From: Brevundimonas sp. UBA4609
GTDB taxonomy: Bacteria > Pseudomonadota > Alphaproteobacteria > Caulobacterales > Caulobacteraceae
Direction of reading: 5' to 3'
DNA length: 12,565 nt
Assembly (NCBI GenBank): GCA_002386585.1
Contig: DGIZ01000045.1
Location: 1 to 12,565 of the forward strand
Under the pieces are notes generated by a model that saw nothing but the letters and a program-made list of their open reading frames with translations, was not told where the DNA came from and did not search any database. The first letter of the stretch is position 1, and each line of letters opens with the position of its first letter. This document shows, piece by piece, positions 1-5,867 of the stretch. Position numbers and translations under genes: made by a program.

Positions 1-549
1 CGCCGGGCCGGTCAGGGCGCAGACGTCGCCGGAGGCCAGGCGCACGCTGGCGGTCGCGCCGCCTTCGGCCGGGCCGATGCGGAACACCGCCGTGTCGCCC
101 AGGGAGATCGACAGCACCGGCGCCGTCAGGTCGCGCTCGTCCCGGTCCTGGTGTAGGCCCATCTTCGCCGCGTCCTGATAGAGGTTGACCAGGCAGGCGT
201 CGGGCGGGCTCGGCCAGCCGGTCAGGGCGTCCCACAGGCTCAACAAGCGGGCCGGAATGGCGGGCCACGGCGCGCCGGTCGCCGGGTGGGTCGGCTGGTA
301 GCGATAGCCCTGACGATCCGACACCCAGCCCAGGGCGCCGAAATTGCTCATCCGCACCGAAAAGGGCCGCCCGCCCGGGGTGAGCGGGCGATAGAGGGGC
401 GCCGTCTCCAGCCCCTGCCGCACCTCGGCCAGCAATGCGGCCTGTTCTGCGCCGTCCAGCAGGCCGGGCCACAGGCGAAAGCCGGGCAGGGCGGTCGGGG
501 CTTCCCTCGGTCTTTCTTTGGACGCTTGCGGATCGTTTGGCGGGAACAT
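1..549 (-). CDS. alkB: AlkB-type DNA/RNA oxidative demethylase (3' end cut by window)
   Basis: Fe(II)/2-oxoglutarate dioxygenase that removes alkyl lesions such as 1-methyladenine and 3-methylcytosine from DNA and RNA in the cytoplasm. I translated 183 codons from the ATG at 547-549. The product contains SVRMSNFGALGWVSDRQGYRY-like substrate-lid sequence at about residues 64-84, the NLY motif at 122-124, and the iron-binding HxD pair His133/Asp135 within GLHQDRDE. SISLGD and VFRIG strands follow at about 147-158. These align closely with E. coli AlkB (216 aa; ligands H131, D133, H187), so about 30 C-terminal residues, including the third iron ligand and the 2-oxoglutarate-binding arginine, lie beyond position 1. 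An in-frame TAA at 559-561 precedes the ATG, so this is the first possible ATG. There is no strong Shine-Dalgarno. It is divergent from dnaK; from memory, Caulobacter crescentus has the same arrangement. Confidence 0.93.
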   Translation of the reverse strand, partial: MFPPNDPQASKERPREAPTALPGFRLWPGLLDGAEQAALLAEVRQGLETAPLYRPLTPGGRPFSVRMSNFGALGWVSDRQGYRYQPTHPATGAPWPAIPARLLSLWDALTGWPSPPDACLVNLYQDAAKMGLHQDRDERDLTAPVLSISLGDTAVFRIGPAEGGATASVRLASGDVCALTGPA

Positions 550-623
550 CGGCCGAATTTAGCGGCGCCGCGCCGTCTTGTCCGTCATAAGGCGCGGAAT
601 CGGTGCGGAACCGGGCGGAAGGC

Positions 624-651
624 CTTGCAGCCCCTGCGGTCTTTCCCATAT
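624..651 (+). promoter_or_regulatory. Sigma-32 (RpoH) heat-shock promoter of dnaK
   Basis: CTTGCAG at 624-630, a 13-base spacer, and TCCCATAT at 644-651 match the RpoH consensus CTTGAAA-N(11-16)-CCCCATnT, with seven of eight bases right in the -10 octamer. Transcription would start near 658-660, leaving a leader of about 175 bases before dnaK. Finding this promoter in front of dnaK is expected biologically; the exact start site is inferred. Confidence 0.82.
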
Positions 652-669
652 CCGAGCCAATCCGGCGAT

Positions 670-691
670 AACCCCCTTTTCGTTAGGGGTT
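670..691 (+). repeat. Inverted repeat in the dnaK leader
   Basis: AACCCC (670-675) and GGGGTT (686-691) are perfectly complementary around a 10-base loop. The repeat lies just downstream of the predicted heat-shock start site and would form a stem in the dnaK leader RNA. It is not a CIRCE element (TTAGCACTC-N9-GAGTGCTAA). A second possible stem, CGCCG (712-716) with CGGCG (731-735), follows. The function is unknown. Confidence 0.45.
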
Positions 692-813
692 TGTCCGCCG
701 ACCCCATCCACCGCCGAACCGGGCGTCGTCCGGCGAGGCACAATCTCAAAAGCCCAACTGGGGGCGGTCACGCGCGGCGCTTGATGTTACGAGGCCGCCG
801 CATCGCCCGCCGC

Positions 814-819
814 AAGGAG
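814..819 (+). promoter_or_regulatory. Shine-Dalgarno sequence of dnaK, unusually far from the start
   Basis: AAGGAG is the only strong Shine-Dalgarno match before dnaK, but it lies 16 bases from the ATG at 836 instead of the usual 5-9. No in-frame start codon lies nearer, and the protein beginning at 836 has the canonical DnaK N-terminus. Either the spacing is tolerated or another weak site is used. Confidence 0.5.
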
Positions 820-835
820 TGAAAAAGACAAGCCC

Positions 836-2740
836 ATGGCCAAGATCATCGGCATCGACCTCGGCACGACCAACTCGTGCGTCGCCGTCATGGACGGCAA
901 GAACCCCAAGGTCATCGAAAACGCCGAAGGCGCCCGCACCACCCCGTCGGTGGTCGCCATTCAGGACGGCGGCGAAATCCTCGTCGGCCAGCCGGCGCGC
1001 CGTCAGGCGGTGACCAACCCCGCCAACACCTTCTTCGCCATCAAGCGCCTGATCGGCCGCAACTATGACGACCCGGTGGTGGCCAAGGACAAGGGCATGG
1101 TGCCCTTCGAGATCGTCAAGGGTCCGACCGGCGACGCCTGGGTCCAGGCCCACGGCAAGGACTATTCGCCCCAGCAGGTCTCGGCCTTCACCCTGGGCAA
1201 GATGAAGGAGGCCGCCGAGGCCTATCTGGGCGAGAAGGTCACCCAGGCCGTCATCACCGTTCCCGCCTATTTCAACGACGCCCAGCGTCAGGCGACCAAG
1301 GACGCGGGCAAGATCGCCGGTCTGGAAGTCCTGCGCATCATCAACGAGCCGACCGCGGCGGCCCTGGCCTATGGCCTGGAGAAGAACGACGGTCAGAAGA
1401 TCGCCGTCTATGACCTAGGCGGCGGCACCTTCGACGTCTCCATCCTGGAGATCGGCGATGGCGTTTTCGAGGTGAAGTCGACCAACGGCGACACCTTCCT
1501 GGGCGGCGAGGACTTCGACCTGCGTCTGGTCGACTACCTGGCCGACGAGTTCAAGAAGGAGCAGGGCGTCGACCTGCGTCAGGACAAGCTGGCCCTGCAG
1601 CGCCTGAAGGAAGAGGCCGAAAAGGCCAAGAAGGAGCTGTCCTCGACCACCCAGTACGAGGTCAACCTGCCGTTCATCACCATGAACCAGTCGGGCCCGC
1701 TGCACCTGAACATCAAGCTGTCGCGCGCCAAGCTGGAAGCCCTGGTCGAGGACCTGGTCGCCCGCACCATCGAGCCGTGCAAGAAGGCCCTGGCCGACGC
1801 CGGCCTGAAGGCGGCGGATATCGATGAAGTGGTTCTGGTCGGCGGCATGACCCGCATGCCCGCCGTGCAGGAAGCCGTGAAGAAATTCTTCGGCAAGGAG
1901 CCGCACAAGGGCGTGAACCCGGACGAGGTCGTGGCCCTGGGCGCCGCCGTTCAGGCGGGCGTGCTGCAAGGCGACGTCAAGGACGTGCTGCTGCTGGACG
2001 TGACCCCGCTGACCCTGGGCATCGAGACCCTGGGCGGCGTCTTCACCCCGCTGATCGAGCGCAACACGACCATCCCGACCAAGAAGGCCCAGACCTTCTC
2101 GACCGCTGACGACAATCAGTCGGCCGTGACGATCCGGGTCTTCCAGGGCGAGCGTCCGATGGCCGCCGACAACAAGGTCCTGGGTCAGTTCGACCTGATG
2201 GGCATTCCGCCGGCGCCGCGCGGCATGCCGCAGATCGAGGTCGCCTTCGACATCGACGCCAACGGCATCGTCCACGTCACGGCCAAGGACAAGGCGACCA
2301 ACAAGGAGCAGTCGATCCGCATTCAGGCCAACGGCGGCCTGTCGGACGCGGACATCGACAAGATGGTCAAGGAAGCCGAGGCCAACGCTGCGGCCGACAA
2401 GGCCCGCAAGGAACTGGTCGAGGCCCAGAACGGAGCCGACAGCCTGATCCACTCGACCGAGAAGGCCCTGTCCGAGCACGGCGACAAGATCGACGAGGCG
2501 ACCAAGACGACCATCCAGTCGGCTCTGGACGACCTGAAGTCGGCCCGTGAAGGCACGGAGCCCGAGGCCATCCGCGAGAAGACCAACACCCTGGCTCAGG
2601 CTTCGATGAAGCTGGGCGAGGCGATGTACGCCGCCCAGCAGGGCGACGCCGACGGCGCCGAAGGCCAACCGGCCGACGACGGCGTGGTCGACGCCGAGTT
2701 CGAGGAAGTCTCGGACACGGACGAGAAGAAGGACGCCTGA
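836..2740 (+). CDS. dnaK: Molecular chaperone DnaK (Hsp70)
   Basis: ATP-dependent cytosolic chaperone that binds unfolded peptides, cycles with DnaJ and GrpE, and in proteobacteria also restrains sigma-32. The 634-aa length is normal. The nucleotide-binding domain shows the phosphate-1 loop [14 protein letters not shown] (5-18), [20 protein letters not shown] (139-158), the [12 protein letters not shown] helix (169-180), phosphate-2 [10 protein letters not shown] (193-202) and the adenosine motif [12 protein letters not shown] (333-344). The interdomain linker [15 protein letters not shown] lies at about 383-397, followed by the beta-sandwich substrate domain and the helical lid. The tail is acidic and carries EEV (623-625) near the end, as in many bacterial DnaKs. 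The start is fixed by the [13 protein letters not shown]-terminus. It is transcribed from the RpoH promoter at 624-651 and followed by a strong hairpin before dnaJ. Nothing is missing or broken. Confidence 0.99.
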   Translation: MAKIIGIDLGTTNSCVAVMDGKNPKVIENAEGARTTPSVVAIQDGGEILVGQPARRQAVTNPANTFFAIKRLIGRNYDDPVVAKDKGMVPFEIVKGPTGDAWVQAHGKDYSPQQVSAFTLGKMKEAAEAYLGEKVTQAVITVPAYFNDAQRQATKDAGKIAGLEVLRIINEPTAAALAYGLEKNDGQKIAVYDLGGGTFDVSILEIGDGVFEVKSTNGDTFLGGEDFDLRLVDYLADEFKKEQGVDLRQDKLALQRLKEEAEKAKKELSSTTQYEVNLPFITMNQSGPLHLNIKLSRAKLEALVEDLVARTIEPCKKALADAGLKAADIDEVVLVGGMTRMPAVQEAVKKFFGKEPHKGVNPDEVVALGAAVQAGVLQGDVKDVLLLDVTPLTLGIETLGGVFTPLIERNTTIPTKKAQTFSTADDNQSAVTIRVFQGERPMAADNKVLGQFDLMGIPPAPRGMPQIEVAFDIDANGIVHVTAKDKATNKEQSIRIQANGGLSDADIDKMVKEAEANAAADKARKELVEAQNGADSLIHSTEKALSEHGDKIDEATKTTIQSALDDLKSAREGTEPEAIREKTNTLAQASMKLGEAMYAAQQGDADGAEGQPADDGVVDAEFEEVSDTDEKKDA

Positions 2741-2760
2741 ACCGGCGTCTGACGGATGTT

Positions 2761-2803
2761 CGGCCCCGCTTGCCAGACGGCAGGCGGGGCCGTTTCATGA
2801 AAC
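2761..2803 (+). terminator. Hairpin terminator or attenuator between dnaK and dnaJ
   Basis: A 14-bp stem (2761-2774 with 2779-2792, containing one G-T wobble) closes on the tetraloop AGAC. It is followed by TTTCATGAAAC rather than a long T run, and bases 2792-2803 form a perfect 12-base palindrome, GTTTCATGAAAC. The stem strength suggests termination or transcript-end stabilisation after dnaK. With only three Ts after the stem, read-through into dnaJ is likely to be partial rather than fully blocked. Confidence 0.7.
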
Positions 2804-2830
2804 TTGCATCATTCAACCGGGCGCCCATGT
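2803..2830 (+). promoter_or_regulatory. Second sigma-32-type promoter, in front of dnaJ
   Basis: CTTGCAT at 2803-2809, a 13-base spacer, and GCCCATGT at 2823-2830 reproduce the dnaK promoter design with identical spacing (CTTGCAG-N13-TCCCATAT). Transcription would begin near 2837, giving a leader of about 80 bases. That leader contains a small stem ACGGAG/CTCCGT (2859-2864 and 2868-2873). The promoter would let dnaJ-dapB be heat-induced independently of dnaK. This is a sequence-based inference. Confidence 0.68.
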
Positions 2831-2919
2831 CATCAGGCAGGCCGTCGGTCATCCGCGAACGGAGCGCCTCCGTCACAAGAGAGGCCTGAAGCGGCGGGAA
2901 GTAAGAGGACGAACGCCTG

Positions 2920-4128
2920 ATGGCGCAACGTGACTATTACGAGATTCTGGGGGTCGAGCGGACGGTCGATGCGGCCGCGCTCAAGAGCGCCTATCGCAAG
3001 CTGGCGATGGAGCACCACCCGGACCGCAACGGCGGCTCCGAAGAGTCCGTCGCCCGCTTCAAGGAGATTTCCGAGGCCTACACCGTCCTGTCCGACGACC
3101 AGAAGCGCGCGGCCTATGATCGTTTCGGCCATGCGGGCGTGAACGGCGGCGGCGCGGGCGGGGGCAATCCCTTCGGCCAGGGCGGCGCCGGATTCCACGA
3201 CATCAACGACATCTTCTCCCAGGTCTTCGGCGACGCCTTCGGGGACGCCTTCGGCGGCCGGGGCGGCGGCGGACGCCAGAACCACGGGCCGCGCCGCGGC
3301 TCGGACCTGCGCTACGATCTCGAGATCACCCTGGAGCAGGCCTATCAGGGCGCCGAGGTCGAGATCGCCATCCCGACCCTGATGGCTTGCGAGGTCTGCG
3401 ACGGCTCGGGCGCCAAGGCGGGCACCAAGCCGACCATCTGCAACACCTGCGGCGGCGCCGGGCGCGTGCGCCAGGCCAACGGCTTCTTCCAGGTCGAGCG
3501 CACCTGCCCCCGTTGCGGCGGCTCGGGCGAGATGATCGCCGACCCCTGCGCCACCTGCCGGGGCCACGGTCAGGTCCGCAAGACCCGCAAGCTCAGCCTC
3601 AAGGTTCCGGCGGGCGTTGACGACGGTTCGCGCATCCGCCTGTCGGGCGAGGGCGAGGCGGGCCAGCGCGGCGGGCCGCGCGGCGACCTCTATGTCTTCC
3701 TGTCGGTGCAACCGCACGAGCTGTTCGAGCGCGACAACCTGGACCTGCTGGTCACGGTGCCGGTGCCGATGACGGTGGCGGCCCTGGGCGGCGTCGTGGA
3801 CGCCCCCTGCCTGATCTCCGACGCCTGCGACGGCAAGTGCAAGGCCCCGGTCGAGGTGCCCGCCGGCGCCCAGACCGGCAAGACCGTCCGCATCAAGGGC
3901 AAGGGCATGCCGCACCTGAACGGTCGCGGGCGCGGCGACCTGGTGGTCGAACTGTTCGTCGAGACGCCGACCGAGCTGACCGCGCGTCAGAAGGAGCTGC
4001 TGACCGAATTGGCGGCCTCGCTGGGCGAGACCCAGACCCCGCGCAACACCAGCTTCGCTGGCAAGGCCAAGCGTTTCTGGGCCGACATCCTGGGCGGCGA
4101 CGCCGATAATCCGAAAGAGACCGCGTGA
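2920..4128 (+). CDS. dnaJ: Co-chaperone DnaJ (Hsp40, type I)
   Basis: Delivers unfolded clients to DnaK and stimulates its ATPase. The 402-aa protein is slightly longer than E. coli DnaJ (376 aa). It has an N-terminal J domain with HPD at 33-35, then a Gly/Phe-rich segment (about 73-125) containing the tandem FGDAFGDAFGG. Four CxxCxGxG zinc-finger repeats begin at Cys157, Cys174, Cys196 and Cys210. The C-terminal substrate domains end in GDLVVELFVETP-type sequence. An unusual short insert at about 296-308 carries three more cysteines (297, 303, 307) after ALGGVVDAP, where E. coli has a short cysteine-free turn. The ATG is preceded by GAGGA at 2905-2909, 10 bases upstream. Its stop overlaps the dapB start by four bases, so the two are likely translationally coupled. 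Expression is probably from its own heat-shock promoter plus read-through from dnaK. Confidence 0.98.
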   Translation: MAQRDYYEILGVERTVDAAALKSAYRKLAMEHHPDRNGGSEESVARFKEISEAYTVLSDDQKRAAYDRFGHAGVNGGGAGGGNPFGQGGAGFHDINDIFSQVFGDAFGDAFGGRGGGGRQNHGPRRGSDLRYDLEITLEQAYQGAEVEIAIPTLMACEVCDGSGAKAGTKPTICNTCGGAGRVRQANGFFQVERTCPRCGGSGEMIADPCATCRGHGQVRKTRKLSLKVPAGVDDGSRIRLSGEGEAGQRGGPRGDLYVFLSVQPHELFERDNLDLLVTVPVPMTVAALGGVVDAPCLISDACDGKCKAPVEVPAGAQTGKTVRIKGKGMPHLNGRGRGDLVVELFVETPTELTARQKELLTELAASLGETQTPRNTSFAGKAKRFWADILGGDADNPKETA

Positions 4129-4874
4129 GCGACATCTTCCACGCCGGCATCTCCGGCGCCCGGGGCCGTATGGGCCGCGCCGTTTCGCAAGTCCTGGACG
4201 CCCGCGAGGACGTGGTGGTCGCCGCCCGTTTCGATCGCGGCGAGACAGTCGACCTGAAGCTGTGCGACGTCATCATCGACTTCTCGACGCCCGAGGCCTC
4301 GGTGGCTCTGGCGCGCGCCTGCGCCGAGGCGGGCGGGCCGGCCCTGGTCATCGGCTCCACCGGCCTGACGCCGGAGCAGGAGGCCGAGATCGAGGCTGCG
4401 GCCGACAGGATCGCCATCGTCATGAGCGGCAACTTCTCGCTGGGGGTGAACATCCTGATCGGCCTGGTCGAACATGCAGCCCTGCGGCTGGACGCCCGCG
4501 ACTGGGACATCGAGGTGCTGGAGACCCATCACCGGCGCAAGGTCGATGCGCCCTCGGGCACGGCCCTGATGCTGGGCGAGGCGGCCGCCAACGGCCGGGG
4601 CCGCGATCTGGAGGAGCTGCGCAGCGCCCCCTATGACGGCATCACCGGCGTCCGCGAGCCGGGCAAGATCGGTTTCGCCTCCCTGCGCGCCGGCGGGGTG
4701 ATCGGCGAGCACACCGTCATGTTCGCTTCGGAAGACGAGATGCTGACCCTGTCGCATTCCGCCATGGACCGCAGCCTGTTCGCCAAGGGCGCCGTGGCCG
4801 CCGCCGCCTGGGTGCGCAACCGTCGCCCCGGCCTCTACGACATGCAGGACGTGCTGGGCTTCCGTCAGGCATGA
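4125..4874 (+). CDS. dapB: 4-hydroxy-tetrahydrodipicolinate reductase
   Basis: Cytoplasmic NAD(P)H-dependent reductase of the lysine/meso-diaminopimelate pathway, forming tetrahydrodipicolinate for peptidoglycan and lysine. The 249-aa protein starts with GISGARGRMG, the dinucleotide-binding glycine loop (8-17). It has the DFSTPEAS and GSTGLT strands, SGNFSLGVN, and the catalytic signature ETHHRRKVDAPSGTA (133-147) with His135 and Lys139 as the likely proton donor and substrate-binding lysine. GEHTVMF and LSHSAMDRSLFAKGAV complete the fold. It is about 24 residues shorter than the 273-aa E. coli enzyme, which is common in alphaproteobacteria. The start is GTG at 4125, overlapping the dnaJ stop as GTGA. 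The next in-frame Met (residue 16) would remove the glycine loop. Coupling to dnaJ places a cell-wall/lysine enzyme under possible heat-shock control. Confidence 0.97.
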   Translation: MSDIFHAGISGARGRMGRAVSQVLDAREDVVVAARFDRGETVDLKLCDVIIDFSTPEASVALARACAEAGGPALVIGSTGLTPEQEAEIEAAADRIAIVMSGNFSLGVNILIGLVEHAALRLDARDWDIEVLETHHRRKVDAPSGTALMLGEAAANGRGRDLEELRSAPYDGITGVREPGKIGFASLRAGGVIGEHTVMFASEDEMLTLSHSAMDRSLFAKGAVAAAAWVRNRRPGLYDMQDVLGFRQA

Positions 4875-4950
4875 TGCCTGGAGGCGCTGACGCGCCCGCG
4901 CTATCGCTCGCCGCGCGGCGGCTCGCTGCTTGAGCGCGATCTGAGCGCTG
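4875..4950. other. Convergent gap between dapB and the BLUF gene
   Basis: This 76-base gap separates two converging genes. It contains a perfect 12-base GC palindrome, CGCCGCGCGGCG (4909-4920). That palindrome is loosely enclosed by ATCGCTC (4903-4909) and GAGCGCGAT (4932-4940), which could extend a stem with a bulge. There is no T run on either strand, so a bidirectional terminator is possible but unproven. A seven-base inverted repeat CAGGCAT-G-ATGCCTG (4866-4880) also spans the dapB stop codon. Confidence 0.35.
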
Positions 4951-5352
4951 TCAGGCCGGTTCGGTCAGTAGGGCGTCCATGGCCTCGCGCCAGGCGGTCA
5001 GGTCGTCGGGACGCTCTGCGATCAGGCGGCTGAGCGCATCGCACCGACCGCGCGTCGGGGCCGTCATGCCCCAGGCGGGGAAGGCGCGTCGCTCGATGCG
5101 GCCGCGCGCCAGGATTTCGATGTCCTCATGCCGCTCGTCGAAATGCAGATGCAGCATGAGGATGTCGAGCGCGCTGGGCGAGCCTTCGAGAAGCTGGACG
5201 AACACCCCGTCCTGCAAGGTGAGCGCGCCTGTGATGCCGTTGCGCGCGTTCAGGAACGCCGCGACATGCACGATGTCGAGAACCGCAGCCCGTTCGTCGT
5301 CCGGGGCCAGTCGCGAGCGGCTGCAATAGACGAGCTGGTCCAGCGTGTTCAT
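4951..5352 (-). CDS. Stand-alone BLUF-domain blue-light sensor
   Basis: A 133-aa protein consisting of one BLUF (blue light using FAD) domain and a short C-terminal helical tail. BLUF domains bind FAD non-covalently and signal through rearrangement of a Tyr-Gln hydrogen-bond network. All key positions are present: Tyr9 in QLVYCSRS (AppA Tyr21), Asn35 and the ARNGITGAL segment (AppA Asn45), Gln53 in GVFVQLLEG (AppA Gln63), and Trp94/Met96 in FPAWGM (AppA Trp104/Met106). There is no fused GGDEF, EAL, cyclase or DNA-binding domain, so output must go through a partner protein. The ATG at 5350-5352 is the natural start, leaving eight residues before the conserved Tyr; the Shine-Dalgarno is weak. 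It lies 48 bases downstream of dut on the same strand and may be read from the coaBC-dut transcript, from its own promoter in the AT-richer gap, or both. Confidence 0.93.
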   Translation of the reverse strand: MNTLDQLVYCSRSRLAPDDERAAVLDIVHVAAFLNARNGITGALTLQDGVFVQLLEGSPSALDILMLHLHFDERHEDIEILARGRIERRAFPAWGMTAPTRGRCDALSRLIAERPDDLTAWREAMDALLTEPA

Positions 5353-5363
5353 GACGGCGACGC

Positions 5364-5377
5364 TAGATGATTATCTA
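5364..5377. repeat. Small inverted repeat upstream of the BLUF gene
   Basis: TAGAT-GATT-ATCTA is a 5-bp inverted repeat with a 4-base centre, 11 bases upstream of the BLUF ATG, in the most AT-rich patch of the dut-BLUF gap. Read on the minus strand it contains GATAAT (5375-5370), close to a -10 hexamer, but no convincing -35 is visible. It could be a promoter element or an operator. Evidence is limited to the pattern. Confidence 0.3.
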
Positions 5378-5400
5378 CAGGTGCGAAAGTGATGGTTTCA

Positions 5401-5850
5401 TCAACGTCCGGTTGAGCCGAATCCGCCGGCGCCGCGCGTGGTTTCGTCCACCGCCTGGACCTCGACCATCCGGGCCTGCTCGTAGCGGGCGATGACCATT
5501 TGAGCGATGCGGTCGCCGCGCTTGATCTCGAACGGCAGCTCGCCGTGGTTGATCAGGATGACGCCGACCTCGCCGCGATAGTCGCTGTCGATGGTGCCCG
5601 GCGAATTGGGCGCCGAGATGCCGTGTTTCAGCGCCAGGCCCGAGCGCGGACGCACCTGGGCCTCATAGCCGGGCTCCAGGGCGATCTTCAGCCCCGTAGG
5701 GATCAGCCGGCGCTGGCCGGGCTCCAGCACCAGGCTCTCGCCCTCGGCGATGGCGGCGCGCAGGTCCATGCCGGCCGAGCCGGGAGTCTCATAGGCCGGC
5801 AGGGGCAGGCCTTCGGCGTGGGGCAGGCGTTCGACGCGGACGGTGGTCAT
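5401..5850 (-). CDS. dut: dUTP diphosphatase (trimeric dUTPase)
   Basis: Hydrolyses dUTP to dUMP and pyrophosphate, keeping uracil out of DNA and supplying dUMP for thymidylate synthesis. At 149 aa it has the normal length for the homotrimeric family and all five motifs in order: AGMDLRA (26-32), RPRSGLA (68-74), the nucleoside-binding hairpin [14 protein letters not shown] (about 86-99) with the catalytic Asp, RGDRIAQMV (about 111-119), and the flexible arm GAGGFGSTG near the C-terminus. The ATG lies 17 bases after the coaBC stop with no good Shine-Dalgarno, so translation may depend on ribosomes finishing coaBC. The coaBC-dut arrangement is common in proteobacteria and makes co-transcription very likely. 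Confidence 0.98.
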   Translation of the reverse strand: MTTVRVERLPHAEGLPLPAYETPGSAGMDLRAAIAEGESLVLEPGQRRLIPTGLKIALEPGYEAQVRPRSGLALKHGISAPNSPGTIDSDYRGEVGVILINHGELPFEIKRGDRIAQMVIARYEQARMVEVQAVDETTRGAGGFGSTGR

Positions 5851-5867
5851 GACGGGGAGGGTCTCTC

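Noticed and set aside
670..691. CIRCE/HrcA operator in the dnaK leader
   Set aside because: The inverted repeat sequence and spacing (AACCCC-N10-GGGGTT) do not match TTAGCACTC-N9-GAGTGCTAA.
702..709. CCCCATCC as a second sigma-32 -10 box before dnaK
   Set aside because: No CTTG box is found at the required distance upstream (about 682-688).
286..822. A 178-codon plus-strand frame over alkB and the dnaK promoter
   Set aside because: It overlaps the real alkB on the opposite strand and a clear sigma-32 promoter, and its product is Arg/Gly/Pro-rich with no domain.
1415..2668. A 417-codon minus-strand frame opposite dnaK, and similar long frames opposite dnaJ (2833-3915), dapB (3987-4757) and corA (11111-12061)
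   Set aside because: All mirror well-supported genes and have the same low-complexity composition caused by high-GC codon bias.
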